Below the pieces are notes generated by a model. It had not been told where the DNA came from. It saw nothing but the letters and a program-made list of their open reading frames with translations, and made no database searches. Below are positions 26,942 to 35,580 of a stretch of DNA of 64,000 nucleotides, one piece after another. Position 1 is the first letter of the stretch; every line of letters begins with the position of its first letter. The DNA comes from an uncultured Bacteroidota bacterium (GTDB taxonomy: Bacteria > Bacteroidota > Bacteroidia > Bacteroidales > P3), in assembly GCA_902762805.1 (NCBI GenBank), contig CACWPQ010000018.1, forward strand, positions 1 to 64,000, in the 5' to 3' direction. The translations under genes and the position numbers were made by a program.

Positions 26942-27000
26942 AACTAAGTCCACTCAGCCACTCAGCTACTCAACCACTCAGTCACTCAGCCACTCACTCA
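26942..27000. repeat. CCACTCAG octamer array
   Basis: About seven 8-base units (CCACTCAG, CTACTCAA, TCACTCAG and variants), preceded by two CAACTAAG-type units, between two convergent genes and ending at the stop codon of the next gene. Confidence 0.85.
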
Positions 27001-28526
27001 CCCCCCTTCAGCCTCACCTTGTGGTACACCACGCGGTCGTGATTGCCCGCACGGCCTTCGAGGTAGAGCCAGCCGTCGCTACCCCAGAAGCACCCACCGT
27101 AGGGAAACCATGCGGGGGTGGTCTGGTAGACAAGGCTCCGTTTTACACTCCGACGGTCAGCACTGAATGGGTAGAGATAGATGTACCCCGGACTTTCCAC
27201 CTCTAAAGGTACTTGGTAACCTGCAAAGACCCCCTCTTTCGACAGCGCCATCCAACAGGCATTCATCTCGGCGGTGTCGCCGGTAATGATGGTGGTGCAG
27301 CCGTCGCCTATGGCTACCAAGAAGATGTCGATGTCCGTGCCCTCCAGGTGGGAGTATTCCACCTCCTGCGAGTCCGCGCCCATGGGATCCCACCACGACA
27401 TGTTGTACTTCTCCCGGTAGCGGAGCACCGCGGCGGTGTCGGCCGCCGTGGGGGTGTCATACTGCTTGCGGGCGTGGTTGTATTGGGCGAAAGAGGCTTT
27501 GGCGGCAAGATATTCGGCCTCGCCGATCTCCACGTCCTCCAGCCGGCAGTTGGTCTGCGGGTGCATGTCGACATGCAGCTTGTAGCATCCACCACGCTCG
27601 GTGCGGAAGTAGAGCCATCCGCCCTCGGCCCAGCGCAGGCCGGTGAGGGCGCCCTGTGTGCTGTCGAGGGCAAGGTCGCGGAATCCGGAAACCTCATATC
27701 CGTCGATGAGCGAGATGTGCAGGTGGTCGCGCAAATCGCCCGACGAGGGCGACTGCGAGGCGAAGACACCTTCAGGCGAGAGGGCGAAGAGGCGGTCGGC
27801 ACAGAAGCTCGTGTAGAGCATGCCATTGAAGTAGAAGCTCCGGCGGTCGTCGATGGGCCACAGCATGTGCACCCCCAGCGTGCCCGAAGGCTGGAAACGC
27901 CCTATGCGGCAGCGCAGTCCCTCGCTCTCCAGCCAGGCGTACTCTTGGCTCCCGGGCCACGAATGGAACACCTCATAGAATTCCGTCATCAAGAGTATGT
28001 GTTCTTCGGTAGTGACGGCAGCGGTGTCGAAGCGCTGGCTGACGTCGCGTTGCACCATGTATTCGCGCTCGCTGACGGCAATGGTGTCCCAATGCTCCTC
28101 GAAGAGTTCCGGCCTTAAACCCGCCATGTAGAAGGCCAGCGTCCGCTGGCTCAGCGCCGGCCGGCGGAAGGCGAAACGCCCGAGGCTGTCGGTCACAGCC
28201 AACTCCTCCCAAGGCAAGAAACATTTCTCGCCATATATCTCGTAAAGGCTGCTCACCGTCACGTATGGCAAAGCCTCGCCGGTCTTGGCGAAGGTCACCG
28301 TGCCGCTTACCACAATGCTGCCGTCCTGCTGCCGCTGGCAGGAGTAATTTATTTTCATCTTCTCCTCGCCGAAGGTGACGCCCAGCACCAGCGTATCGCC
28401 GTGCTGCGTGAAGGTGGTGGGGTAGCGGTGCCCGATGTTCTCCATGCATTGCGCCGCCGCGCGGCCGCCGCCGACAGCCCCTGTCAGAATGGCCATCACA
28501 ATAATTGCAAAAAGATTTGTACGCAT
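26994..28526 (-). CDS. Exported protein of unknown function with a carboxypeptidase-regulatory-like domain
   Basis: The start at 28526 gives MRTNLFAIIVMAILTGAVGG, a signal peptide; an in-frame ATG at 28556 would put ten Lys-rich residues before it. Residues about 60-125 of the 510 (GSIVVSGTVTFAKTGEALPYVTVSS, DSLGRFAFRRP) resemble the beta-sandwich CarboxypepD-regulatory-like domain found on many exported Bacteroidetes proteins. The remainder (LRDHLHISLIDGYEVSGF, VAIGDGCTTIITGDTAEMNACW, WFPYGGCFWGSDGWLYLEGR) has several Trp/Tyr-rich strands, possibly propeller-like, without a known catalytic motif. A TACTTTTG -7 element (28561-28568, this strand) lies directly after the stop codon of the upstream TPR gene, so it can be transcribed on its own. 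Confidence 0.6.
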   Translation of the reverse strand: MRTNLFAIIVMAILTGAVGGGRAAAQCMENIGHRYPTTFTQHGDTLVLGVTFGEEKMKINYSCQRQQDGSIVVSGTVTFAKTGEALPYVTVSSLYEIYGEKCFLPWEELAVTDSLGRFAFRRPALSQRTLAFYMAGLRPELFEEHWDTIAVSEREYMVQRDVSQRFDTAAVTTEEHILLMTEFYEVFHSWPGSQEYAWLESEGLRCRIGRFQPSGTLGVHMLWPIDDRRSFYFNGMLYTSFCADRLFALSPEGVFASQSPSSGDLRDHLHISLIDGYEVSGFRDLALDSTQGALTGLRWAEGGWLYFRTERGGCYKLHVDMHPQTNCRLEDVEIGEAEYLAAKASFAQYNHARKQYDTPTAADTAAVLRYREKYNMSWWDPMGADSQEVEYSHLEGTDIDIFLVAIGDGCTTIITGDTAEMNACWMALSKEGVFAGYQVPLEVESPGYIYLYPFSADRRSVKRSLVYQTTPAWFPYGGCFWGSDGWLYLEGRAGNHDRVVYHKVRLKGGE

Positions 28527-28560
28527 ATCTTTTTTTTGAATTCTTTTATTTTTCACAACA

Positions 28561-28568
28561 CAAAAGTA
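28561..28568 (-). promoter_or_regulatory. -7 element between TPR gene and exported-protein gene
   Basis: TACTTTTG on this strand, 35 bases before the start codon at 28526 and abutting the upstream gene's stop. Confidence 0.7.
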
Positions 28569-29777
28569 CTACTTTTTACCGAATGCGCCAAGAACTTTTT
28601 GCTTTTTGGCGCTTCTTTGTTTATCCTTTGTGTTGCAGCGCTCGAAGCATTCGATAGCCTTGCGTAGATGGGCGACAGCCTCGCCGCCTTTCTCCATCAG
28701 CTGGAAGAGGTAGAGGTGGCAGATGCCGAGTTCAAAGTCCTCCTTCGTCTCGTTGCAACGCGACTGCAGGAACGCGATGGCCATGTTCCCCTTCTCGTTC
28801 TTCACGCATTGGCCGATAATATAACCCGTTTCGTCAAATGCACTGCCACTTTGCACAGCCGCATGCCAACCGGACCGCAACACGGGGAGCACCTCGTTCT
28901 GTGCCGACGGCTGACGCAGCAGGAAATCCAGCAGGAATCCCCAGCTGGTGACGTCGGTGCTATTGTCGGCAACGGCCTGGCGGTAGTAGCGCTCAGCCCT
29001 GGCCGTGTTGTTCAACGTCTGGTCGTAGATGATGGCAATCACGCGTGCGGCGTCGCCTTTCAGCCGCGGCGTCCGATAGCCCTTCCATGCGCGCTCCAAG
29101 TGAGCCAGGGCCTTGTCGTTGTGCCCCAGCTGGTACTCCATCACACCCAGGTTGTAGTGCGCCTCCCAGAGGGTGTCCTGCAACGCGACGGCACGGCGGT
29201 AGTAGTAGGCCGCGCTGTCGGCCATGGACTCGTCCGAGGTGTAGAGATACCCCATCTGCGAACAGGCGTCGACGCTCTCCGTGGCCAGTTGCAACAGGGC
29301 CTTGCATTCGGGCGTGAGGTATGTCATCCACAAATCGTCGCCATAGTCGTCGAGCAGCGCCTTGTGGTAGGCGGCATGGGTTGCCAGAAGTGTCTGGTCG
29401 CCGGGATGAGCGGCCAGCAGACGGCGCGAGAGGCTGTCCACATCGAAGGCGAACACCTCCCCCACCTTGAAGTTGCGGCGCACCGAGTCGAGGCTCTCAC
29501 CCTTCTTCAGGTCCACCAGCGAAAATACCATGTGGTTCATGCTCTGCGCAAAGTAGTGCAGCACGATGTCGGCCTTCATGGCCAGCACCGCCGGACGGTC
29601 ATTCGCGGGGTCCAGCGCATCAAGCATGGCAAAAGCCGACGCATACTGCCGCTGGGCCACCAGGCCCTCGGCCTTCTTGAGCGTCGCGCGCTCGTTCTGT
29701 GCCTGTGCGGCACCCATGGCCGAAACCATCAACACCGCCACCATGCAGCAGCGGACCACAAAGGATTGGTTCTTCAT
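28569..29777 (-). CDS. Exported TPR protein
   Basis: A 402-residue protein. The start at 29777 gives MKNQSFVVRCCMVAVLMVSA, ending AAQAQ, a signal peptide. TPR-like helices are clearest at about 25-50 (LKKAEGLVAQRQYASAFAMLDAL), 185-205 (SAAYYYRRAVALQDTLWEAHYNLGV, then YQLGHNDKALAHLERAWKGY) and about 365-385 (AVAHLRKAIECFERC). The tail is Lys-rich (KDKQRSAKKQKVLGAFGKK). It probably acts in the periplasm as a protein-interaction module. It precedes the exported-protein gene in the same direction. Confidence 0.7.
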   Translation of the reverse strand: MKNQSFVVRCCMVAVLMVSAMGAAQAQNERATLKKAEGLVAQRQYASAFAMLDALDPANDRPAVLAMKADIVLHYFAQSMNHMVFSLVDLKKGESLDSVRRNFKVGEVFAFDVDSLSRRLLAAHPGDQTLLATHAAYHKALLDDYGDDLWMTYLTPECKALLQLATESVDACSQMGYLYTSDESMADSAAYYYRRAVALQDTLWEAHYNLGVMEYQLGHNDKALAHLERAWKGYRTPRLKGDAARVIAIIYDQTLNNTARAERYYRQAVADNSTDVTSWGFLLDFLLRQPSAQNEVLPVLRSGWHAAVQSGSAFDETGYIIGQCVKNEKGNMAIAFLQSRCNETKEDFELGICHLYLFQLMEKGGEAVAHLRKAIECFERCNTKDKQRSAKKQKVLGAFGKK

Positions 29778-29931
29778 TTTCACAGTGTTTATTTTTCGCA
29801 TTAACGTTTTTTTGCCTTATTTGTTGTTTTCACATATACTATTATAACCGCTTTTTTCCGAAAAGTCTACAAGGGGTACTGTTTTTAATAATTTTTAACC
29901 ATAGGATGGTTCTATAAATCCACATTTGGTA

Positions 29932-30043
29932 GCGTCTCTTCGAGACGCGGGTCGTGTATTTGCTTAGTTTACCCCACACTTCCGTGTGGGGCTATTGAGA
30001 GTTATGCCTCTCCGAGGCAATTTTATAGAAGTCTTCTATAAAA
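29932..30043. repeat. Cluster of four perfect palindromes
   Basis: GCGTCTC-TTC-GAGACGC (29932-29948), CCCCACAC-TTCC-GTGTGGGG (29972-29991), TGCCTC-TCC-GAGGCA (30005-30019) and TTTTATAGAA-GTC-TTCTATAAAA (30021-30043) follow each other with short spacers. The loops are similar (TTC, TTCC, TCC, GTC). Confidence 0.85.
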
Positions 30044-30122
30044 AAAAGCTTAAAATCCATTCAAGCACCACTTTCACCTCGCCCCAAACGGATGTGTGCA
30101 TAGAAACCCGACGCCTAATTTC

Positions 30123-30180
30123 AAACACTAAACACCTAATACTTAAAACTTAACACTAACCGCTTAACACTAAACACCAA
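30123..30180. repeat. AACACTA-type heptamer array
   Basis: About eight 7-base units (AACACTA, AACACCT, AATACTT, AAAACTT, AACACTA, ACCGCTT, AACACTA, AACACCA) end about 50 bases upstream of the transporter promoter. The rest of 29778-30282 is AT-rich and holds no gene. Confidence 0.85.
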
Positions 30181-30228
30181 AAAGTCTCTCACCAGCAATG
30201 GTGACATCTCCAAGTCGGAAAAAGTTAG

Positions 30229-30236
30229 TACTTTTG
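30229..30236 (+). promoter_or_regulatory. -7 element of the cation-diffusion transporter gene
   Basis: TACTTTTG. The expected transcript start is at about 30243, downstream of the first in-frame ATG (30241), which supports translation from the ATG at 30283. Confidence 0.75.
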
Positions 30237-30282
30237 CAAAATGAAATTTCAAACTAAATCAGAACATAAAACCATCAAAATT

Positions 30283-31251
30283 ATGGAACACCAACACGAC
30301 CATGAACACAGGCTCCATGAGCACCATGATCACCACCACGAACACGAACACCACCACGGCCACCACCATCACCACCACACGCATGCTATAGAGAAACTGT
30401 CCACCATCTATATCGTCGCCGTCGCGCTCAACCTGCTCTTCGTCATCGTCGAAGCCGTAGCAGGCTTCGTCGGCAACAGCCTGGGTCTGCTCTCCGATGC
30501 CGGCCACAACCTCAGCGACGTCTTCTCGCTCCTGCTGGCCATGATAGCCCTCAAGCTGGCTTCGAGCCACGCCACCAAGCGTTTCACCTATGGCCGCCGC
30601 AAAGCCTCGGTGCTCATCTCGCTGCTCAACGCCATCATCCTCCTGGTCGCCGTGGGCGCCATCATGGTGGAGAGCATAGAGAAATTCTTCCACCCCAGCC
30701 ACGTGAGCGGCGACCTCATCATCTGGACCGCCACCGTCGGCATCGTCATCAACGGCCTCACCGCCTGGGCCCTCAGCCGCCAGCAGCAGCACGACATCAA
30801 CACCCGCGGCGCCTTCCTCCACATGCTGGCCGACACGCTGGTCTCGGTCGGCGTGGTCGTCTCCGGCATCGTCATCAAGTACACCGGCTGGACCGTCGTC
30901 GACCCCATCATCGGCCTCGCCATCGCCGTGGTCATCCTCGTCTCCACCTGGAGCCTGCTGAACGAGAGCCTCCGCATGAGCACCGACGCCGTGCCCGAGG
31001 GCTTCGACGTGGACGACATCACGCACCATATCGAAGAGGTGGAAGGTGTGCTGGAGGTGCACCACGTGCACATCTGGGCCATCTCAACCACCGAGACGGC
31101 GCTCACCTGCCACATCGTCATACCCGACGCCACAATGCTCGAGGAGGTCACCGGCCGCGTCAAGTACGAACTGGAGCACCACGGCATACGCCACAGCACC
31201 CTGGAGCTCGAGACCGCCGGCAGCCACTGCCACGATCACGACTGCTGCTGA
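30283..31251 (+). CDS. Cation diffusion facilitator (zinc/metal efflux)
   Basis: This inner-membrane antiporter of the CDF family (ZitB/CzcD type) probably exports Zn2+ or related cations. The 322-residue protein opens with a very His-rich tail (about residues 2-35, EHHHGHHHHHHTH), then six membrane helices (39-62, 72-95 and so on). The metal-site motifs SDAGHNLSD (helix 2) and HMLADTLVS (helix 5) are present. The cytoplasmic C-terminal domain has EVHHVHIWAIS, and SHCHDHDCC closes the protein with more metal ligands. The ATG at 30283 is chosen because the promoter places the transcript start after the ATG at 30241. Confidence 0.92.
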   Translation: MEHQHDHEHRLHEHHDHHHEHEHHHGHHHHHHTHAIEKLSTIYIVAVALNLLFVIVEAVAGFVGNSLGLLSDAGHNLSDVFSLLLAMIALKLASSHATKRFTYGRRKASVLISLLNAIILLVAVGAIMVESIEKFFHPSHVSGDLIIWTATVGIVINGLTAWALSRQQQHDINTRGAFLHMLADTLVSVGVVVSGIVIKYTGWTVVDPIIGLAIAVVILVSTWSLLNESLRMSTDAVPEGFDVDDITHHIEEVEGVLEVHHVHIWAISTTETALTCHIVIPDATMLEEVTGRVKYELEHHGIRHSTLELETAGSHCHDHDCC

Positions 31252-31949
31252 CAAACGTCTTTGATAACCAAGCTGGCCAGCGTCAGCCCGAAGGTGGCCG
31301 TCACTGGCATCAGCGTGCCTTTGGGCTGCGCGGTGTCGCACCGCTCGGGGCTCCACACACACTGGAACTTACGCCCGGGGAAGCTCTTCGCCTTGCGCAT
31401 GCGCTTGCGCAGCGTGGCCGCCAGCGGGCATCCGTCCACCTTCCAGAACTCGCTCACGCGCACCTGCTGCGGGTCCAGTTTGCGCGCCGCGCCCATCGAG
31501 GAATAAAATTGAGAATTGAAAATTGAAGATTGGGAAGTGCAGCGCAGGATAAGGTCCAGCTTATCCTTGAGGCTGTCGATGGCATCGATCACATAATCAT
31601 AGTCTTGCAGGTGGAATCCATGAGCCGTTTCAGGTGTGTAGCGTTCCTGCCGCGCCACGATGTCGGCCTGCGGGTTGATGGCCAGCAGGCGCTCGCGCAT
31701 CACCTCCACCTTGGGGCGCCCGACGGTGGTGGCCAGGGCCGGCAGCTGGCGGTTGATGTTGGTGGGGTCGACGCGGTCGGAGTCGACCAGCACGACACGC
31801 CCCACCCCGCTGCGCACCAGCGCCTCGGCACACCAGCTGCCCACGCCCCCCACACCGAAGAGGATGACCCTCGTGGCGGCCAGGCGAGAAAGCGCTGCAG
31901 CCCCCAGAAGGAGCTCGGTGCGTGTCAAAAAGGAGTTTTCATAGTCCAT
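31236..31949 (-). CDS. tcdA: tRNA threonylcarbamoyladenosine dehydratase (TcdA/CsdL family)
   Basis: This ThiF/E1-like ATP-dependent enzyme cyclises t6A37 of tRNAs to ct6A. The 237 residues show the nucleotide-binding VILFGVGGVGSWCAEALVRSG (about 28-48), VDSDRVDPTNINRQ and YVIDAIDSLKDKLDLI. SSMGAARKLDP and the C-terminal CVWSPE and PVTATFGL segments match TcdA and separate it from ThiF and MoeB, which need C-terminal carrier partners. An AATTTTC heptamer tract (31506-31533) adds QSSIFNSQF directly before SSMGA. The last 16 bases overlap the end of the convergent transporter gene. Confidence 0.88.
   Translation of the reverse strand: MDYENSFLTRTELLLGAAALSRLAATRVILFGVGGVGSWCAEALVRSGVGRVVLVDSDRVDPTNINRQLPALATTVGRPKVEVMRERLLAINPQADIVARQERYTPETAHGFHLQDYDYVIDAIDSLKDKLDLILRCTSQSSIFNSQFYSSMGAARKLDPQQVRVSEFWKVDGCPLAATLRKRMRKAKSFPGRKFQCVWSPERCDTAQPKGTLMPVTATFGLTLASLVIKDVCQQQS
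31506..31533. repeat. AATTTTC heptamer array inside tcdA
   Basis: Four units on the tcdA strand, with small variations (AATCTTC, AATTCTC), read in frame as SIFNSQF. Confidence 0.85.
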
Positions 31950-31994
31950 CTGCTATATTTCTTTCATTTACAATGCCGTAACGCCACAATACAC

Positions 31995-32115
31995 CCTTTA
32001 TTGCACACTGATGTTTTTTTTGAAAAAAAAGCCGGAAACGGGCGAAAATGGCCCGAATACAAGAGGCTGATAACAAGCGGATTGTAGGCATCCTCTTCTT
32101 CTCCTCTTTTTCTCA
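31995..32115 (-). repeat. Interspersed intergenic element, copy 4
   Basis: The core at 32060-32110 (this strand: GAGGAGAAGAAGAGGATGCC, then TTATCAGCCTCTTG) is followed by CGGGC-CATTTTC-GCCCG and a T/A-rich tail. It lies upstream of tcdA in the same orientation as that gene. Confidence 0.65.
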
Positions 32116-32218
32116 ACTTAATACTCTCCTTGGCATGGAAGGGGTAGGAAGGGCGGTGGAAAACAGGGCGCAGCAAGGCGACCACCCCTATTTCAACAGG
32201 CGATTGTTCAAAAGATTA

Positions 32219-32250
32219 TTTGGTCAAGTGGAAGAATGGTTGTAATTTTG
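32219..32250 (+). promoter_or_regulatory. Promoter of the nrdDG transcript
   Basis: TTTG at 32219-32222, a 20-base spacer, then TAATTTTG at 32243-32250. The expected start is near 32257, just upstream of the riboswitch. Confidence 0.8.
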
Positions 32251-32274
32251 CAGCGTCGAGAGGGGAAGAGGAGA

Positions 32275-32525
32275 TTGATATAAGTGCCTTGACATTAAGA
32301 TTTTTGCCGTGGTCAATACCCGCCGAGACGGGAGGCCAAGAGGGAATCGCGTGGAAATCGCGAGCTGTCGCGCAACTGTAACTCTGCGTACCGCCGCCGA
32401 TGCACAAGCCATTGGGTTTCAACACTCGAGAAGGCGCACCGGCGGAGCGGAGAAGCCAGGAGACCTGCCACGGGCAACATCAATATAGCAAGCCGCTTTC
32501 GCGTAATAAAGCCGGTTGCCAGGGT
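32275..32525 (+). promoter_or_regulatory. Cobalamin riboswitch controlling nrdDG
   Basis: The conserved core is present: AGAGGGAATCGCGTGGAAAT, GAGCTGTCGCGCAACTGTAA (32362-32381) and the B12 box GCCAGGAGACCTGCC (32455-32469). Downstream, GGCAAC (32473-32478) can pair with GTTGCC (about 32515-32520) as part of the expression platform. When adenosylcobalamin is plentiful such leaders normally switch expression off. The nrdD start codon lies about 130 bases after the B12 box. Confidence 0.93.
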
Positions 32526-32598
32526 CAGCCCAGGGCTGTCGGTTTCGGTGCGCGAGAAATGTTAAAGAATATTAAAACAAAAAGGAGAACAATAGCAC

Positions 32599-34701
32599 AT
32601 GGAGACCAACAGTTTCAGCATCACCAAGCGCGACGGGCAGACCGAACGCTTCTCATTGGACAAGATCATGAACGCCATATTGAAGGCGTTCAACTCGCTG
32701 GGCGAGCCCATCGACTTGGGGTCGCTCTCGAAGATATTGGCGCACCTGGACATCCACAACGGCATCACCATCGAGGAGATACAGAACCAGGTGGAGGTGG
32801 CGCTGATGAAGGAGGGCTATTATGCTGTGGCCAAGAGCTTTATGCTCTACCGCCAGCAGCACACCGAGGACCGCGAGACGCTGGAGAAGCTGCGCTTCCT
32901 CTCCGACTACTGCGACGCGGCCAACGCGGCCACGGGCAGCAAGTATGACGCCAACGCCAACGTGGAGCACAAGAACATCGCCACGCTGATCGGCGAGCTG
33001 CCGAAGAGCGGCTTCATCCGGCTGAACCGCCGCCTGCTAGTGGACCGCATCAAGAAGATGTACGGCAAAGAATTGGCGGACAAATACATAGACCTGCTGA
33101 CGCACCATTTCATCTACAAGAACGACGAGACCAGCCTGGCCAACTACTGCGCCTCGATCACGATGTATCCGTGGCTGCTGGGCGGCACGATGAGCATCGG
33201 CGGCAACAGCACGGCGCCGACCAACCTCAAGAGTTTCTGCGGCGGCTTTATCAACATGGTGTTCATGGTCTCCTCCATGCTGAGCGGCGCCTGCGCGACG
33301 CCCGAGTTCCTGATGTACCTCAACTACTTCATCGGGCTGGACTACGGCAAGGATTATTATAAAGACCCCGCGCGCGTGGTGGACCTCAGCCTCAAACAGC
33401 GCACGGTCGACAAGGTGGTGACGGACTGCTTCGAGCAGATTGTCTACTCGCTGAACCAGCCGACCGGCGCCCGCAACTACCAGGCAGTGTTCTGGAACAT
33501 AGCCTATTACGACAAGCCCTACTTCGAGAGCCTCTTCGGCGAGTTCCGCTTCCCGGACGGGTCGGCGCCGGACTGGAACGGCCTCTGCTGGCTGCAGAAA
33601 CGCTTCATGCGCTGGTTCAACGACGAGAGGACCAAGGCGGTGCTGACCTTCCCGGTGGAGACGATGGCGCTGCTCTACAACCCCGACCACACCTTCGCCG
33701 ACCCCGACATGGCCCAGTTCACGGCCGAGATGTATGCCGAAGGGCACTCGTTCTTCACCTATATGAGCGACAACGCCGACTCGCTGAGCAGCTGCTGCCG
33801 CCTGCGCAACGAAATCACGGACAACGGCTTCAGCTACACGCTGGGTGCCGGCGGCGTGTCGACGGGCTCGAAGAGCGTGCTGACCATCAACCTCAACCGC
33901 TGCATCCAATATGCAGTGAACCACGAGATTGACTACCGCGAGTACCTGACCGACATCATCGACCTCTGCCACAAGGTGCAGACAGCCTACAACGAGAACC
34001 TCAAGGACCTCCAGCAGCACGGCATGCTGCCGCTGTTCGACGCCGGATACATCAACATCAACCGCCAGTACCTGACCATCGGGGTGAACGGCCTGGTGGA
34101 GGCGGCGGAGTTCATGGGCATACCGATCACGGACAATCCGCAGTATCGCGAGTTCGTGCAGACGGTGCTGGGCCTGGTGGAGAAGAAGAACAAGGAGTAC
34201 CGCACGAAGGAGCTGATGTTCAACTGCGAGATGATACCGGCGGAGAACGTGGGGGTGAAGCACGCCAAATGGGACCGCGAGGACGGCTACTACGTGCCGC
34301 GCGACTGCTACAATTCGTACTTCTATATCGTTGAGGACCAGTCGCTGAGCATCATCGACAAGTTCCGCCTGCACGGCGCGCCCTACATCGAGCACCTCAC
34401 GGGCGGCTCGGCGCTGCACATGAACCTGGACGAGCACCTGACGCAGGAGCAGTACATGCAGCTGCTGCAGGTGGCCGCCAAGGAGGGCTGCAACTACTTC
34501 ACCTTCAACGTGCCGAACACCATCTGCAACGACTGCGGCCACATCGACAAGCGCAACCTGAAGGAGTGCCCGAAGTGCCACTCAAAGAACGTGGACTACA
34601 TGACGCGCATCATCGGCTACCTCAAACGTGTGAGCAACTTCAGCCAGCCGCGCCAGCAGGAGGCCGCCCGCCGCTACTACGCCACGGCGGAGGCGATGTA
34701 A
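32599..34701 (+). CDS. nrdD: Anaerobic (class III) ribonucleoside-triphosphate reductase
   Basis: This oxygen-sensitive glycyl-radical enzyme makes deoxynucleotides for DNA synthesis. The 700-residue protein starts with an ATP-cone (SITKRDGQTERFSLDKIMNAIL and onward, residues about 5-95) for allosteric control. The body contains NLKSFCGGFINMVFMVSSML and SDNADSLSSCCRLRNEI. Near the C-terminus a zinc site (CNDCG ... CPKC, about 638-656) precedes RIIGYLKR, whose Gly673 is the radical site. It sits behind a B12 riboswitch and is followed by its activase gene nrdG 38 bases later. Class III identity is firm. Confidence 0.93.
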   Translation: METNSFSITKRDGQTERFSLDKIMNAILKAFNSLGEPIDLGSLSKILAHLDIHNGITIEEIQNQVEVALMKEGYYAVAKSFMLYRQQHTEDRETLEKLRFLSDYCDAANAATGSKYDANANVEHKNIATLIGELPKSGFIRLNRRLLVDRIKKMYGKELADKYIDLLTHHFIYKNDETSLANYCASITMYPWLLGGTMSIGGNSTAPTNLKSFCGGFINMVFMVSSMLSGACATPEFLMYLNYFIGLDYGKDYYKDPARVVDLSLKQRTVDKVVTDCFEQIVYSLNQPTGARNYQAVFWNIAYYDKPYFESLFGEFRFPDGSAPDWNGLCWLQKRFMRWFNDERTKAVLTFPVETMALLYNPDHTFADPDMAQFTAEMYAEGHSFFTYMSDNADSLSSCCRLRNEITDNGFSYTLGAGGVSTGSKSVLTINLNRCIQYAVNHEIDYREYLTDIIDLCHKVQTAYNENLKDLQQHGMLPLFDAGYININRQYLTIGVNGLVEAAEFMGIPITDNPQYREFVQTVLGLVEKKNKEYRTKELMFNCEMIPAENVGVKHAKWDREDGYYVPRDCYNSYFYIVEDQSLSIIDKFRLHGAPYIEHLTGGSALHMNLDEHLTQEQYMQLLQVAAKEGCNYFTFNVPNTICNDCGHIDKRNLKECPKCHSKNVDYMTRIIGYLKRVSNFSQPRQQEAARRYYATAEAM

Positions 34702-34705
34702 TTAT

Positions 34706-34738
34706 GGAGTGAAAAGAAGTGAAAGGGAGTGAAAGGAC
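34706..34738. repeat. AGTGAAA-type repeat between nrdD and nrdG
   Basis: Three imperfect 10-base units (AGTGAAAAGA, AGTGAAAGGG, AGTGAAAGGA) fill the spacer. The last unit supplies the purine-rich ribosome-binding site of nrdG. Confidence 0.75.
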
Positions 34739-34739
34739 G

Positions 34740-35204
34740 ATGCTGAAATACGCCGACAGTGCCGTGGTGTTCCAGGAGATACCGGACGAGGTGACGCTGG
34801 CCGTCAACCTCACGGGATGCCCGTGCCGCTGCCCGGGGTGCCACTCGAAACACCTTTGGAGCGACAGCGGCAACGAGCTGACCGACAGCGAGGTGGACCG
34901 TCTGTTGGACAGCCACAAGGGGCACGTCACCTGCCTGGCCCTGATGGGCGGCGATGCGGCACCGGACGAGGTGGACGCCCTCTTCGCCCGCCTGCGCGAG
35001 CGCCGGCGCGGCATCCACACCGCTTGGTACAGCGGCCGCACACTGCTCTCCAAGGAGGTCGACCTCAGCCACTTGGACTACCTCAAGCTGGGTCCCTACC
35101 TGGCTCACCTAGGCCCCCTGAAGAAACCCACCACCAACCAGCGCCTCTACCGCGTGCGGGACGGCAAGATGGAGGATATCACACCGCGCTTTTGGCGTAA
35201 ATAG
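34740..35204 (+). CDS. nrdG: Anaerobic ribonucleotide reductase activating protein
   Basis: This radical-SAM activase generates the glycyl radical on NrdD. The 154-residue protein contains the CX3CX2C cluster motif CPCRCPGC (about residues 27-34), MGGDA and a short barrel typical of NrdG. The start at 34740 (MLKYADSAVVFQEIP) is preferred to the in-frame ATG at 34719 because it is preceded by GAAAGGA at good spacing and matches the usual NrdG N-terminus. It forms an operon with nrdD and so shares the B12 control. Confidence 0.92.
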   Translation: MLKYADSAVVFQEIPDEVTLAVNLTGCPCRCPGCHSKHLWSDSGNELTDSEVDRLLDSHKGHVTCLALMGGDAAPDEVDALFARLRERRRGIHTAWYSGRTLLSKEVDLSHLDYLKLGPYLAHLGPLKKPTTNQRLYRVRDGKMEDITPRFWRK

Positions 35205-35352
35205 ACCCCCAAGAAACATATTTTTACAAGAAGAGTGCGGGTGATACGAGGTGAATACGAGGGGTATGTTGGCTGAATAGGCGTGGCGAGGTCCGTAACG
35301 TGCTGGGGGACAGGGAGGAGACTTTTTTTGCTGCTATGTCAAATAAAGTTTG

Positions 35353-35360
35353 TATATTTG
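35353..35360 (+). promoter_or_regulatory. -7 element of the Type III mod transcript
   Basis: TATATTTG matches TAnnTTTG, with a T-rich TTTG-containing stretch about 22 bases upstream. The expected start near 35367 lies 75 bases before the folded leader and 255 bases before the mod start codon. Confidence 0.7.
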
Positions 35361-35442
35361 CACCGCGAAAATAAAGTAGACATGAATTAGAAAACAGAAA
35401 AAATAAACAACATATAGTAATAGCGTTTGCTGTTTGTTCCGA

Positions 35443-35580
35443 CCAGCCTGGAACGTGGAAATTTCAATCTGGGGTAAAAGGGCTACAAAAAGCGGATGCT
35501 CGCGTTGAGGCGGGCTTTTTGACTTTCCCTTTTACCGGTAATTCCACGACCGCAGGCTGGAGACGAGATTGGCTCGCCTC
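35443..35580 (+). ncRNA. Long hairpin RNA/leader upstream of the Type III mod gene
   Basis: Nested perfect helices build one 118-base stem: CCAGCCTG (35443-35450) with CAGGCTGG (35553-35560), CGTGGAA (35454-35460) with TTCCACG (35542-35548), GGTAAAAGGG (35473-35482) with CCCTTTTACC (35527-35536) and CAAAAAGC (35486-35493) with GCTTTTTG (35514-35521). The apical loop sequence GAGGCG (35507-35512) is complementary to CGCCTC at 35575-35580, a possible pseudoknot. An asymmetric internal loop of 12 against 5 bases lies between the second and third helices. I do not recognise a known family. The overall shape (long rod with a bubble) recalls 6S RNA, but no 6S sequence hallmark is evident. Confidence 0.7.

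Noticed and set aside
32048..32245. Small plus-strand frame before the riboswitch
   Set aside because: It covers interspersed element copy 4 and the nrd promoter and has no coding character.
35443..35560. Naming the hairpin RNA as 6S RNA
   Set aside because: Only the general shape fits. No conserved 6S sequence could be confirmed and the promoter leaves a 75-base 5' extension.
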